This document shows positions 7,155 through 15,548 of a stretch of 64,000 nucleotides of DNA, in pieces. The translations under genes were made by a program, and so were the position numbers. Numbering within the stretch: the first letter of the stretch is position 1; the number at the start of each line of letters is the position of its first letter. Below the pieces are notes generated by a model that saw only the letters and a program-made list of their open reading frames with translations, did no database searches and had not been told where the DNA came from. The DNA comes from Collinsella sp. (GTDB lineage Bacteria > Actinomycetota > Coriobacteriia > Coriobacteriales > Coriobacteriaceae). The stretch covers positions 62,001 through 126,000 of the forward strand of contig JAGZEK010000007.1 in assembly GCA_018368345.1 (NCBI GenBank), given 5' to 3'.

Positions 7155-9458
7155 TCACGGTCGCTGGCATCGCATCGCAAAGCCATTCGCAGTCGGTGTG
7201 ACGGTAATGTCGCCGTGTTCGATGGTACACGCGAACACACCACCCGCTTCCTTAACGGCATCGATGCAGGCATCGGACGGATGGCCGTATCGATTCCCCT
7301 CACCGGCGCTTGCGAGGGAAAGCTCGGGCTTCAGGACGTCCAGCAACTCGCCATCGACTGAAACCTTGGAGCCGTGATGCCCGAGTTTAAGGACATCGAT
7401 ATCCCCCACCTCCTGCACGAATTCCCGCTCTTGGTCGAGCTCGGCATCACCGGTGAGAAGTATTCGCAGGCCCTTGCCCTCCTGAACATAAGAGAGCAGC
7501 AGGACAAGCGAGTCCTCATTTCCCTCGCCATCCACGAACTCGAATGGCCACATCACGCGAGCGCAAAATGAGCCGATGTCGACCGTATCCCCACGGCGCA
7601 CCTGCCGATACTCCACGCCAGGTCGGTTCAATACCTCGGCAGGAGCATCCTCCAGCGCATCCGCCGCCACGGCAATCGTTCCGACCGAAAACTGTTCGAG
7701 CACGGCAGGCAAACCACCCCAGTGGTCCTCATCCCAATGCGTCACAACAACGGCATCGATATGGTGCACGTTATTGCGAACCAACGCCGCAACCACACGC
7801 TCGTCGAGCCCGCAGTCGACAAGTGCAACTGCGCCGCCTTGGCGGATAAGAATCGCATCGGCCTGGCCCACATCGAGCACCGTCACCGAAGGCGGAGCGA
7901 ATCGATCCCAATAGACGTACGGAATCGCAGCCAAGAGCATCAGGCATGCAAGCCCCACCGCCATAGGACGTGCACGGGGACGCGGCCACCAGACCAGCAG
8001 AACCGCCAGAAAACACGGCACTAGGTAAATCCACATGCTATCGGGCGGCACGCTCACGTATGCACCTGGCACGGCGGCAAACAGCTGCTCGAAGAACAGC
8101 GCGCAACGGGCGGCAATCATGGGCACAACGAGCGCCCAAGTCCGCAACGGTCCCACGAGCGAAAAGGGAGCCAGCACGATCGACACAGCGAGCAGTACGC
8201 TCACCACCGGACCGATGACCGCATTTGCCAACGGAGCAATGAGCGAGAATGTACCGAAGGCAGGAATGGTAATGGGAAGTGTCGCCAGTTGTGAGCACAG
8301 CGTGACGGAAAGCACGCTGGCAACGCCTGATGGCACACCTAGCTCACCCAAAGCGTAGGTCGCATAGGGACAAAAGCACAGAATGGCTAAGACGCTGGCA
8401 CACGAGAGTTGAAAGCCCATCTCGAACAGCACCGTCGGCCGCAGTAGCACAAAGATGGACATGGTTACGAAGAGTGCCGATGCGCCGTGCCGACGACGCC
8501 CCGCGCCGTTTACGACAAGCGTCACGAACACCATGCAGCACGCACGCACGGCCGAGGGAGACGCGCCCGTAAAGGCAGCATAGCCCACAAGCGTTATCGC
8601 CAATATCGCCCGCTGAAGACCACGTGAGCACCGAGTCTTTTGCAATACACCCTCGATTACAAACCCCACGATAACCAAATGGCTGCCCGAGACGGCGATA
8701 AGATGTGCCGTTCCCGTCACAGAAAACCAGTCGCCCGCCGGCTGGGCGCGCAGCTCGGCCGAACGACCGCAGACGACACCGGCTATGAGCGCACGCGCCG
8801 GGTCGGTCGCAGGCGCGATGGACGCAAGCAGCCCATTTCGCAGCCGAAGCAGCGGCCCCGGAGAACCCTCATCGACCGATAAAATCCGAACGGCTTTAAC
8901 CTTGCGCACCTCGCCTCGGAGCACGCGCGATCGTCCATATGCGTCGTTCTCAAAACGCGAAACGCGACCGATAACACGCATGTGCGCCCCGACCTTGAGC
9001 TCACGATCACACGATAGGCGAACCGTTGCCAAGTTCTTACCGTCCGCGCGTGCCTCGCAGGTATAGGAATACACGTCGTCGTTTATGGATGGATCACCCT
9101 GCACGACAAACTCGAGGCCGCTTGCCGCTCGACCGTCGAGCGCCCTCGAGGCGCTTAGCGCACCCACAGCCCACCACGCCGAGACGACCGCTCCCGCCAC
9201 GAGACCGACGGACGCGGCATACAGCCACCGCTTCAAAGGGGCAAGCCTCGTACAAGATTGAGCCAGCACAACGAATACCGCCGCCGCAATGGGAATGGCT
9301 ATAAGCAATGTGACGGGCGCTGGCTGCTCTCCCAGCAGCAAATCGGCTGCCATGTTAAGCACCAATCCGCAGCTCGCACACAAGCCGGCACAAATGGCCA
9401 TCGTCCACGGAATCAGGGGCCGCGGAGGCATCACGTGCTCTCGCTCGGTCGCACTCAT
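7155..9458 (-). CDS. comEC: ComEC/Rec2 DNA-uptake channel protein with metallo-beta-lactamase domain
   Basis: 767 residues. It forms the channel that brings single-stranded transforming DNA across the membrane. N-terminal membrane spans are followed by an OB-like DUF4131 region, then the ComEC competence core (TGTAHLIAVSGSHLVIVGF) with many spans, and a C-terminal metallo-beta-lactamase domain with VLDVGQADAILI and the metal motif THWDEDHWGG, later KLGHHGS. All domains are intact, so the gene seems functional. The start ATG at 9458 overlaps the comEA TGA (ATGA), so translation is coupled. Transcribed as comEA-comEC-holA. Confidence 0.95.
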   Translation of the reverse strand: MSATEREHVMPPRPLIPWTMAICAGLCASCGLVLNMAADLLLGEQPAPVTLLIAIPIAAAVFVVLAQSCTRLAPLKRWLYAASVGLVAGAVVSAWWAVGALSASRALDGRAASGLEFVVQGDPSINDDVYSYTCEARADGKNLATVRLSCDRELKVGAHMRVIGRVSRFENDAYGRSRVLRGEVRKVKAVRILSVDEGSPGPLLRLRNGLLASIAPATDPARALIAGVVCGRSAELRAQPAGDWFSVTGTAHLIAVSGSHLVIVGFVIEGVLQKTRCSRGLQRAILAITLVGYAAFTGASPSAVRACCMVFVTLVVNGAGRRRHGASALFVTMSIFVLLRPTVLFEMGFQLSCASVLAILCFCPYATYALGELGVPSGVASVLSVTLCSQLATLPITIPAFGTFSLIAPLANAVIGPVVSVLLAVSIVLAPFSLVGPLRTWALVVPMIAARCALFFEQLFAAVPGAYVSVPPDSMWIYLVPCFLAVLLVWWPRPRARPMAVGLACLMLLAAIPYVYWDRFAPPSVTVLDVGQADAILIRQGGAVALVDCGLDERVVAALVRNNVHHIDAVVVTHWDEDHWGGLPAVLEQFSVGTIAVAADALEDAPAEVLNRPGVEYRQVRRGDTVDIGSFCARVMWPFEFVDGEGNEDSLVLLLSYVQEGKGLRILLTGDAELDQEREFVQEVGDIDVLKLGHHGSKVSVDGELLDVLKPELSLASAGEGNRYGHPSDACIDAVKEAGGVFACTIEHGDITVTPTANGFAMRCQRP

Positions 9459-10168
9459 ACGCAGATGCAATCTTTGATTTTGGCAAGCTTCTTCTCGCCG
9501 ATTCCCGACACGCGCATCAGATCGTCAACCGAAGCAAAAGCACCGTTCTTTGTCCGCTCATCGATAATCGACTGTGCCATTGAGGGACCGATTCCCGAGA
9601 GCGTCTGCAGCTCTGCCGAGCTTGCCGTATTAATGTTTACTAGGCCTGTTGCGCCACCGACGCCTGATGATGCGGAAGTCCCACCATCAACACCGGCTTC
9701 CGCAATGGACACCTGCTGCTCCCCCACCGTTGGAACGTGAATTTTTTGTCCATCAGTGACCTTGGATGCACGATTAAGCCCCGTAACGTCTGCTTCGGGC
9801 GCCAGCCCGCCGGCGGCATCAATCGCCTGAGCCACCCGCGCCCCGTCTTTGAGGCGATATACACCGGGTAACACCACGGCGCCATCAACATCGACATAGA
9901 CCTCTGCCGCGGCAGACGCCTTAGGCGAAGAGCCTTCAGATGTCTTTCCACTCGAAGCATCGCCGGATCCCGGCTCCACTAACGTGCCCGAACCATCAGT
10001 GCGCTCAAACGACACACCGCCGGCACCGCCGCCAAAGTTCGCCATTGCCAGTCCACTCGCCATCGCAATGACGACCAGTATCGCCATCACCACTGCCTTA
10101 TGACCGAGCAGTTTGCCCGCCCAGCGGTCCATCTTTTTGACTCGTTCGTGTTGTTCGCGCTGCGCCAT
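9455..10168 (-). CDS. comEA: ComEA-type competence DNA receptor
   Basis: 237 residues. It binds double-stranded DNA at the outer face of the membrane during natural transformation. One membrane span (about residues 25-45, VVMAILVVIAMASGLAMANF) is followed by a Ser/Gly-rich disordered linker, an SLBB domain (EVYVDVDGAVVLPGVYRL ... VPTVGEQQ) and a C-terminal helix-hairpin-helix pair (INTASSAELQTLSGIGPSMAQ and VDDLMRVSGIGEKKLAKI). The start ATG at 10168 has GGGAGG 7 bases upstream; the in-frame extension to 10246 overlaps regulatory DNA. The upstream region holds a 20-base sequence shared with the yraN-comM-dprA operon. Confidence 0.94.
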   Translation of the reverse strand: MAQREQHERVKKMDRWAGKLLGHKAVVMAILVVIAMASGLAMANFGGGAGGVSFERTDGSGTLVEPGSGDASSGKTSEGSSPKASAAAEVYVDVDGAVVLPGVYRLKDGARVAQAIDAAGGLAPEADVTGLNRASKVTDGQKIHVPTVGEQQVSIAEAGVDGGTSASSGVGGATGLVNINTASSAELQTLSGIGPSMAQSIIDERTKNGAFASVDDLMRVSGIGEKKLAKIKDCICV

Positions 10169-10243
10169 AGCAAAACCTCCCAACACCATCGTGTCAGGAA
10201 ACGAACGCCGCAGCTTCCGCACGTCCACACCGGTTTTCGCGGT

Positions 10244-10263
10244 CAAACCAAAAGCTGACCAAA
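10244..10263 (-). promoter_or_regulatory. Candidate competence operator, copy 1
   Basis: On the minus strand this reads TTTGGTCAGCTTTTGGTTTG, two TTTGGT half-sites 11 bases apart. It ends 75 bases before the comEA ATG. An identical copy is at 39606-39625 upstream of yraN-comM-dprA. The match is seen directly; the regulatory role is inference. Confidence 0.6.
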
Positions 10264-10337
10264 ACCTTACGAAATAATGTCCATTTATTCAGGCACACGT
10301 CAGCAAATGAACACTTAGCCGCAAAATGCCCAGATAG

Positions 10338-10371
10338 CAAAAGACCGACGATGCAGGCGCATCGTCGGTCT
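10338..10371 (-). terminator. Terminator of the mihF-gmk-rpoZ-thiI operon
   Basis: A 13-bp perfect stem (AGACCGACGATGC and its complement, 4-base loop) is followed on the minus strand by TTTT. It lies just after the thiI stop. Confidence 0.85.
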
Positions 10372-10381
10372 ATGCACATAT

Positions 10382-11626
10382 TTACTCGTGATCTTGGTAA
10401 ATCTCACGCGGAGCAAGCTCAGAATGTTTGCGTTTTAAGGTCTTAGGGGCCTTGTACGTGTTGCTCTCGAAGTCGATGTACTCGGTCTGCTTGAGCAGAC
10501 GCTCAATCATCTCCTCGTGATCAAACAGTTCCCAGGCCTCATGCACGGCATCGAGTTTAGCGTGCGTCTCGGGACGGCGTGGCATAAACAGCGTGCAGCA
10601 GTCGGGAGCGGCCTCAGTCGAGATATCGAACGTACCGATCTCCTCGGCGCGTGCGATGATCTCCTGTTTGTCCGAACCGATGAGAGGACGGAACACGGGA
10701 ATCTTCACGGCTTCGTTGACGGCCATGATGTTCTCAAGCGTTTGGGAGGCAACCTGCCCAAGCGATTCGCCCGTAACGATGGCCCTGGCACCCTCGATGT
10801 GTGCAATGCGCTCAGCAACCGAATACATAATGCGGCGATACATGATCACGCGCAGGTTGCTGGGACAGGTGACCGAAATCTCACGCTGGCAGTCGCCAAA
10901 CGGCACCACGTACAGGCGGCCGATCTGGACACCCGGCTCAAGCGCACGGATGATGTCCTGCACCAGGTATTCACTCGTGTCGGGCGTCTGCGGACGACCG
11001 GAGAAATGCACCGGCACGCACACCGCGCCGCGACGCGCGAGCATCCAGGTCGCCACCGGAGAATCGATACCCGACGACAGAAGCGTCACGACCCTGCCGG
11101 CAGAACCCACCGGAAGGCCGCCAACGCCGCGCTCGGAGCGCGCATACACGTAGACACTACCCTGAACCACCAGAACGTGCACCATCGCGTCGGGGTCGTG
11201 CATCTGGACCTTTTTATCGGGAAAGGCCTCACACAGCACCTCGCCAACCTGTCGATTGATATCGATCGAGGTGAGCTCATAGTCAGTATTGGAGCGCTTG
11301 GCGTGCACCTTAAACGAATCGAAGGAACCAAACTCGCGCAGCGCCTTCACAGCGGCGGCGCAGTACTCCTGCGGGTCGCGGTTGGTGTGATACGCCAAAG
11401 ACACACGGGCAACGCCGGGGACGGTGCGGATGACACGCGCCGCCTCGTCGGCCTGATGCTCGTTAAAGGTCACGAGGATATAACCGGAAATTCGAGACAC
11501 GGCGTTCACGGAAAAGGCGGCCAAGGCCGCCTTGATGTTATCCATGAGGATATGCTCAAAATGTGCGCGGTTCTTGCCCTTCAGCCCAACCTCGTGATAG
11601 TGGACTAGGCAGACGCGAGCCGCCAT
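10382..11626 (-). CDS. thiI: tRNA 4-thiouridine synthase / thiamine sulfur transferase ThiI
   Basis: 414 residues. It adenylates U8 of tRNA and inserts sulfur; in some bacteria it also supplies sulfur for thiamine. An N-terminal ferredoxin-like and THUMP domain (to about residue 165) precedes the PP-loop ATPase with LLSSGIDSPVATW. The C-terminal part has ESLGQVASQTLENI and CCTLFMPRRPETHA. The protein ends there without a rhodanese domain, the short form found in Gram-positive bacteria, which relies on a partner cysteine desulfurase. The ATG abuts the rpoZ stop with no gap (TAAATG). Confidence 0.95.
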   Translation of the reverse strand: MAARVCLVHYHEVGLKGKNRAHFEHILMDNIKAALAAFSVNAVSRISGYILVTFNEHQADEAARVIRTVPGVARVSLAYHTNRDPQEYCAAAVKALREFGSFDSFKVHAKRSNTDYELTSIDINRQVGEVLCEAFPDKKVQMHDPDAMVHVLVVQGSVYVYARSERGVGGLPVGSAGRVVTLLSSGIDSPVATWMLARRGAVCVPVHFSGRPQTPDTSEYLVQDIIRALEPGVQIGRLYVVPFGDCQREISVTCPSNLRVIMYRRIMYSVAERIAHIEGARAIVTGESLGQVASQTLENIMAVNEAVKIPVFRPLIGSDKQEIIARAEEIGTFDISTEAAPDCCTLFMPRRPETHAKLDAVHEAWELFDHEEMIERLLKQTEYIDFESNTYKAPKTLKRKHSELAPREIYQDHE

Positions 11627-11908
11627 TTAGGCTTCAGCAACCTTGTGGCCGAGCGCCTTCTCGTAACGGGCCTCGTCGTAAGAGATGTCGCCGTCGACAA
11701 TCTCGTCCATAGCCATCGAGATGGTATCGGCACCGGAAAGCCCGATGGTGATGTCATCGACATCCTGAACGGCAAGCACGCGGTTGTGCTGGCCACGCAG
11801 CATGCTATTGATGTCGCAGGCGCGCTTGGAGGCAAGCGAAGCGAGCAGGAAGCGGTTGTGATCGGTCTTCTCCAGAAGATCGTCAATGCAAGGCTTTACA
11901 ACGGACAC
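11627..11908 (-). CDS. rpoZ: RNA polymerase omega subunit
   Basis: 93 residues. The small subunit that helps beta-prime fold and join the core enzyme. The omega signature includes KPCIDDLLEKTDHNRFLLAS followed by the KRACDINSML helix; the second half is acidic and less conserved. It lies five bases after gmk and directly before thiI in a mihF-gmk-rpoZ order also known in mycobacteria. Start ATG at 11908. Confidence 0.93.
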   Translation of the reverse strand: MSVVKPCIDDLLEKTDHNRFLLASLASKRACDINSMLRGQHNRVLAVQDVDDITIGLSGADTISMAMDEIVDGDISYDEARYEKALGHKVAEA

Positions 11909-11913
11909 GGACC

Positions 11914-12483
11914 TCAGATCCTTTCATGCATATCGAGAACGCGAACGAGCTCATCGGTCGCGCGGTCGAGATCGTCATTCACCACGACGTCGTCGTAGCG
12001 GTCGGCAAGGGCAAGCTCATCGGCGGCGTTTGCCATACGCAGCTCAATCGTCTCGGGCGTCTCGGTACCGCGACCGACTAGACGCTCGCGGAGCACCTCA
12101 AGCGAAGGCGGCTTGATAAAGATCAGCACGGCCTCGGGGAAACGCTCCTTCACCTGCAGGGCGCCCTGGACATCGATCTCCAAAATCAGAGACGAGCCCG
12201 AGGCGAGCTTGGATGTGACCTCGCTCACCAACGTGCCGTAGCAGTTACCGTGGACCTCGGCCCACTCAACAAACTCACCGTTTGCCACGCGGCGGTCGAA
12301 CTCCTCGCGCGTCAGAAAAAAGTAGTTGACGCCGTCGACCTCACCTTTGCGTGGTGCTCGCGTGGTAGCCGAAACCGTCAGACCCAGGTTCGAGCGGCGC
12401 TCGCGCACACGAGTGACGAGCGTACCCTTGCCTGCGCCTGACGGTCCAGAAATCACAAAGAGCTTGGAATCCTGAGCGCTCAC
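11914..12483 (-). CDS. gmk: Guanylate kinase
   Basis: 189 residues. It phosphorylates GMP to GDP with ATP. The P-loop is SGPSGAGKG at about 12-20, the GMP-binding region holds SATTRAPRKGEVDGVNYFF, and the lid follows ILEIDVQGALQVKERF. Length and all motifs are normal. The start is a GTG at 12483 immediately after the mihF TAA (TAAGTG), without a clear Shine-Dalgarno, so translation probably depends on mihF. Confidence 0.96.
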   Translation of the reverse strand: MSAQDSKLFVISGPSGAGKGTLVTRVRERRSNLGLTVSATTRAPRKGEVDGVNYFFLTREEFDRRVANGEFVEWAEVHGNCYGTLVSEVTSKLASGSSLILEIDVQGALQVKERFPEAVLIFIKPPSLEVLRERLVGRGTETPETIELRMANAADELALADRYDDVVVNDDLDRATDELVRVLDMHERI

Positions 12484-12792
12484 TTATTTGGTCAGCTGCT
12501 CGAGGAGCTGCTCGCGCTGACGGACACCGAGGCCCTGGACGCGACGAGTAGCGGAGATACCGAGCTCCTCCATGATCTTGGCGGCCTTGGCCTTGCCATA
12601 ACCGGGGAGAGACTCGATGAGGGTGGAAACCTTCATGCGGGAAGCGATGGGGTCATCGGAGTTGAGCACGGACTCGAGGGACTTCTCGCCCTTCTTGATC
12701 TGCTCGCGAAGCTCAGCGCGGGCGTGACGTGCGGCAGCAGCCTTCTCAAGAGCCTGCTTGCGCTGCTCGTCGGTAAGCTGAGGGAGTGCCAT
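12484..12792 (-). CDS. mihF: Actinobacterial integration host factor (mIHF type)
   Basis: 102 residues. A small nucleoid-associated DNA-bending protein of Actinobacteria, unrelated to the E. coli IHF heterodimer. The C-terminal helix-two-turn-helix domain contains VSTLIESLPGYGKAKAAKIM followed by ELGISATRRVQGLG, which is the family hallmark; the N-terminal basic helix (QRKQALEKAAAARHARAELR) also fits. The start ATG at 12792 has GGAGGT four bases upstream. It leads the operon mihF-gmk-rpoZ-thiI. Its presence is one of the best signs that this is an actinobacterium. Confidence 0.93.
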   Translation of the reverse strand: MALPQLTDEQRKQALEKAAAARHARAELREQIKKGEKSLESVLNSDDPIASRMKVSTLIESLPGYGKAKAAKIMEELGISATRRVQGLGVRQREQLLEQLTK

Positions 12793-12836
12793 TCGTACCT
12801 CCAAATAGTTGGGTTATATCTGATTCAATAATTGGC

Positions 12837-12909
12837 ATTTTAGCACGTAGAACGTACAAAATGCCTAATCGCGGCTCCATAGGTTAGACGATACCCGCAA
12901 AAAGTGCAA
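12837..12909 (-). promoter_or_regulatory. mihF promoter region with inverted repeat
   Basis: Two possible promoters are visible on the minus strand. The distal one is TTGCAC, 17 bases, TAACCT (12904-12909 and 12881-12886). The proximal one is an extended -10, TGCTAAAAT (12837-12845). The proximal -10 lies inside an inverted repeat with 8-bp arms, GGCATTTT (12834-12841) and AAAATGCC (12858-12865), 16 bases apart, a possible operator. No regulator is known from the sequence. Confidence 0.5.
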
Positions 12910-12928
12910 TATACTGCGCCCAAAGTTA

Positions 12929-12986
12929 AGCCCCTGACCTGCGATTCCACACAAAGGATGGGAAAGTTTACGCAGGCACAGGGGCT
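12929..12986. repeat. Long interrupted inverted repeat after pyrF
   Basis: AGCCCCTG/ACCTGCG pairs with CGCAGG/CACAGGGGCT across a 27-base loop. It lies between the pyrF stop and the mihF promoter. It lacks a T-run on the minus strand, so it is either a weak terminator for the pyr operon, a hairpin stabilising the mRNA end, or a small structured element. Confidence 0.45.
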
Positions 12987-13031
12987 ATTTTGTGCTAATG
13001 AGACCCAAAAGTGGTGACTTAGGGGAATCTT

Positions 13032-13748
13032 TTACGCGACGTTTTCGACCAGCTCGGCGACGATGGCGTCAAAGGCGGCAACCGGATCGTCGGCACCGGT
13101 GATGGGACGGCCCACCACAATGTGGCTTGCGCCACGCTCGATAGCCTGGGAAGGCGTCGCCACGCGGGACTGGTCATCAAGGGCGGCACCCACCGGACGC
13201 ACACCCGGAGTCACGATCAGGGCATCAGGACCCAGCAGCTCACGCATGTCGTGAGCCTCCATCGGTGAGCACACGATGCCATCGATGCCGTTGGCCTGAG
13301 CAAGCTTTGCCAAGCGGGCGGCCTCCTCGGCCACGGGCGACTCGACGCCGATCTCGCTCAAGGCATCCTGATTCATGCTCGTGAGCACGGTGATGGCGAC
13401 GAGTTTGGCGCGGTCCTCACGCGCCTCCTCGGCACCCTCGCGGCAGGCAGCGAGCATAGCACCCGAGCCCAGGCCGTGGACCGAAAGCAGGTCGGCACCG
13501 GCAAGCGAGGCCGAGCGGGCAGCGCCGCGCACCTGATGCGGAATGTCATGGAACTTAAGGTCGAGGAAGACCTTAAAGCCAAGGTCCTTAAAGGTCTTGA
13601 CGATCTGGGGACCCTCAGCGTAATAGAGCGTCATGCCGACCTTGAGCCAGGCAGCATGGCCCGAAAGCTCGTGGGCGAGCTCGAGCGCGCGCTCACGGTC
13701 GCAGTCGAGGGCGACGATAACACGGTCGCGGGCATCATTCTCTAGCAT
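13032..13748 (-). CDS. pyrF: Orotidine 5'-phosphate decarboxylase
   Basis: 238 residues. It catalyses the last step to UMP. The active-site signature is DLKFHDIPHQV with the catalytic Lys and Asp, the barrel begins with VIVALDCD, and the phosphate-binding end is VTPGVRP ... HIVVGRPI. Its ATG at 13748 overlaps the last 7 bases of pyrD. It is the last gene of the pyr operon. Confidence 0.97.
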   Translation of the reverse strand: MLENDARDRVIVALDCDRERALELAHELSGHAAWLKVGMTLYYAEGPQIVKTFKDLGFKVFLDLKFHDIPHQVRGAARSASLAGADLLSVHGLGSGAMLAACREGAEEAREDRAKLVAITVLTSMNQDALSEIGVESPVAEEAARLAKLAQANGIDGIVCSPMEAHDMRELLGPDALIVTPGVRPVGAALDDQSRVATPSQAIERGASHIVVGRPITGADDPVAAFDAIVAELVENVA

Positions 13749-14650
13749 TCGAAAGCACCCACCAGCTCGTTGATGTCCTTTACGCCCTGGGACTCGGCCC
13801 AGGCCTCGAGCTCATGCGCGATCTTAAGCGAAGCACACGGATCGACGAAGTTGGCCATGCCGACCGACACGCAGGTGGCGCCGGCCAGGATAAACTCAGC
13901 CGCATCCTCGCCAGTCATGACACCGCCGACACCGTTGATGGGGATATCGACGGCCTGGGCAACCTCCCAGACCATGCGCACGGCGATGTGGTGGCAAAGC
14001 GGGCCAGAAAGGCCGCCCTTGGGCTTGGCCACGCGGGACTTGCGGGTATGGACGTCGATGGCCATGCCCTGGATGGAGTTGATGACCGAAAGGCCGTCGG
14101 CGCCGGCAGCCTCGAGGGCCTTGGCAATCTCGGCGACGTTGACCGGCGCCATCTTCACGAACAGCGGCTTATCGGTCACCTTGCGGCAAGCAGCCATAAC
14201 GGAAGAGGCGCCCTCGGGCGTGGAGCCCATGGCGGCACCGCCGGCGGCGATGTTGGGGCAGCTCACGTTGATCTCGTAGCCGGCAGCCCAGGGGCATAGC
14301 TCGACATACATCTCGAGCGCGCGCACAAACTCATCAACGGAGTGCCCGGCAACCTGGCAAATGACCTGGCAACCGTCCTTGGACAGCTGCTCGAGCCACG
14401 GGCCGGACTCACGGGCAAAGGCGGCGACACCGGGGTTCTGCAGGCCCACGGAGTTGATCATACCGCCAGGAATCTCGGCCATGCGGGGCGCAGGGTTGCC
14501 CGGCCAAGGCTCGGCGGCACAGCCCTTGGTGGTAATGGCGCCCAGCTGGGAAACATCAAAGAAGTTCTGGAACTGCCAACCGTAGCCAAAGGTACCGGCT
14601 GCGGTGTTAATGGGGTTCTGCATCTTGACGCCGCCGAAATCGACGGCCAT
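13742..14650 (-). CDS. pyrD: Dihydroorotate dehydrogenase, catalytic subunit (class 1B)
   Basis: 302 residues. It oxidises dihydroorotate to orotate with FMN; class 1B forms a heterotetramer with PyrK and passes electrons to NAD. The N-terminus NPINTAAGTFGYG, the catalytic loop YEINVSCPN with its active-site Cys, the segment VKMAPVNV and the C-terminal GVGGVMTGEDAAEFI are all conserved. The start ATG at 14650 is 15 bases after the pyrK stop; GTG at 14656 is an alternative. The Shine-Dalgarno is poor, so coupling with pyrK is likely. Confidence 0.95.
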   Translation of the reverse strand: MAVDFGGVKMQNPINTAAGTFGYGWQFQNFFDVSQLGAITTKGCAAEPWPGNPAPRMAEIPGGMINSVGLQNPGVAAFARESGPWLEQLSKDGCQVICQVAGHSVDEFVRALEMYVELCPWAAGYEINVSCPNIAAGGAAMGSTPEGASSVMAACRKVTDKPLFVKMAPVNVAEIAKALEAAGADGLSVINSIQGMAIDVHTRKSRVAKPKGGLSGPLCHHIAVRMVWEVAQAVDIPINGVGGVMTGEDAAEFILAGATCVSVGMANFVDPCASLKIAHELEAWAESQGVKDINELVGAFEC

Positions 14651-14664
14651 GTTCACGGTACCCA

Positions 14665-15456
14665 CTAGAAGACCACCACCTTGGAAGCATCGAACACGGG
14701 GCCGCACATACAAGCACCCTTCATACCGTCGACCGTCTCGACATTGCAGGTGTTGCAGGCGCCAAAGCCACAGCTCATCATACGCTCGAGCGACACCTCG
14801 CAGTACACACCGGCCTCGGCGGCAGCGGCGGCGACCTTCTTCATCATGACGGCGGGGCCGCAGCTGGCGACGTAGTCGTAGCCGCCCTCTCCAAGCAGCT
14901 CGGCTGCCGGATCGGTGCAAAAACCGTGCGTGCCGAGCGAACCGTCGTCGGTGCACACGTTAACCGTGGCGCCCAGCGCACGGAACTCATCGACACCCAC
15001 GACTTTGGAAGCGGTGCCGAAGCCCAGGCACACGTCCACATCAACACCCTGCTCGGCAAGCATGCCGGCAAGACACAGCACAGGCGGAACGCCGATGCCA
15101 CCGGCGACGAGCAGTGCCTTCCTGGTGCCCTCGGGTACCATCCAGCCACGGCCACCGGGGCCCAACAGGTTAGAGGTGGAGCCAGGGCCCATCTGGGACA
15201 AACGGCGGGTATCGTCGCCCACGACGGCGTACCACAGCTCGACGGTGCCGGCCTCGGCGTCGGCGCGGTAGAAACTCAAGGGCACACGAAGCAGAGAAGA
15301 CGCATCGCCGGGGACGGCGATGTTCACAAACTGACCGGGCTTGAGCGCACTTGCAAGCTTGGGGGCCGAGATGACGAGCGAGAAGATGCCGTCGGCGATC
15401 TCCCGGTTCGAGACGACCTCGAAGTCGTGCATGCGTGCAGTGGAAGGTGTGGGCAT
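14665..15456 (-). CDS. pyrK: Dihydroorotate dehydrogenase electron-transfer subunit
   Basis: 263 residues. A ferredoxin-reductase-like FAD and 2Fe-2S protein linking PyrD to NAD. The FAD domain has RVPLSFYRAD and the NAD domain has LLVAGGIGVPPVL. The C-terminal iron-sulfur cluster ligands are Cys in CGFGACNTC plus a fourth in CMCGP. Directly before pyrD and separated from pyrC by 92 bases holding a GC-rich hairpin. Start ATG at 15456 with TTGGAG upstream. Confidence 0.94.
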   Translation of the reverse strand: MPTPSTARMHDFEVVSNREIADGIFSLVISAPKLASALKPGQFVNIAVPGDASSLLRVPLSFYRADAEAGTVELWYAVVGDDTRRLSQMGPGSTSNLLGPGGRGWMVPEGTRKALLVAGGIGVPPVLCLAGMLAEQGVDVDVCLGFGTASKVVGVDEFRALGATVNVCTDDGSLGTHGFCTDPAAELLGEGGYDYVASCGPAVMMKKVAAAAAEAGVYCEVSLERMMSCGFGACNTCNVETVDGMKGACMCGPVFDASKVVVF

Positions 15457-15503
15457 AGACGCTCCAATCCCCCATGCGGTTGCATGGTCTAAACGAACAG
15501 AAA

Positions 15504-15528
15504 GCGCGGCACCGCAAGGGCGCCGCGC
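15504..15528 (-). terminator. Possible partial terminator between pyrC and pyrK
   Basis: GCGCGGC pairs with GCCGCGC over an 11-base loop, followed on the minus strand by TTTCTGTTC. The T-tract is imperfect, so it may only lower transcription of pyrKDF relative to pyrRBC. Confidence 0.4.
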
Positions 15529-15548
15529 ACAAAAGCGATAACGCTATG

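Noticed and set aside
10194..10379. Shared short peptide VSFWF encoded by both copies of the 20-base motif
   Set aside because: The reading frame leads into yraN at one locus but into an unrelated short frame at comEA, with no ribosome-binding site, so coding does not explain the repeat.
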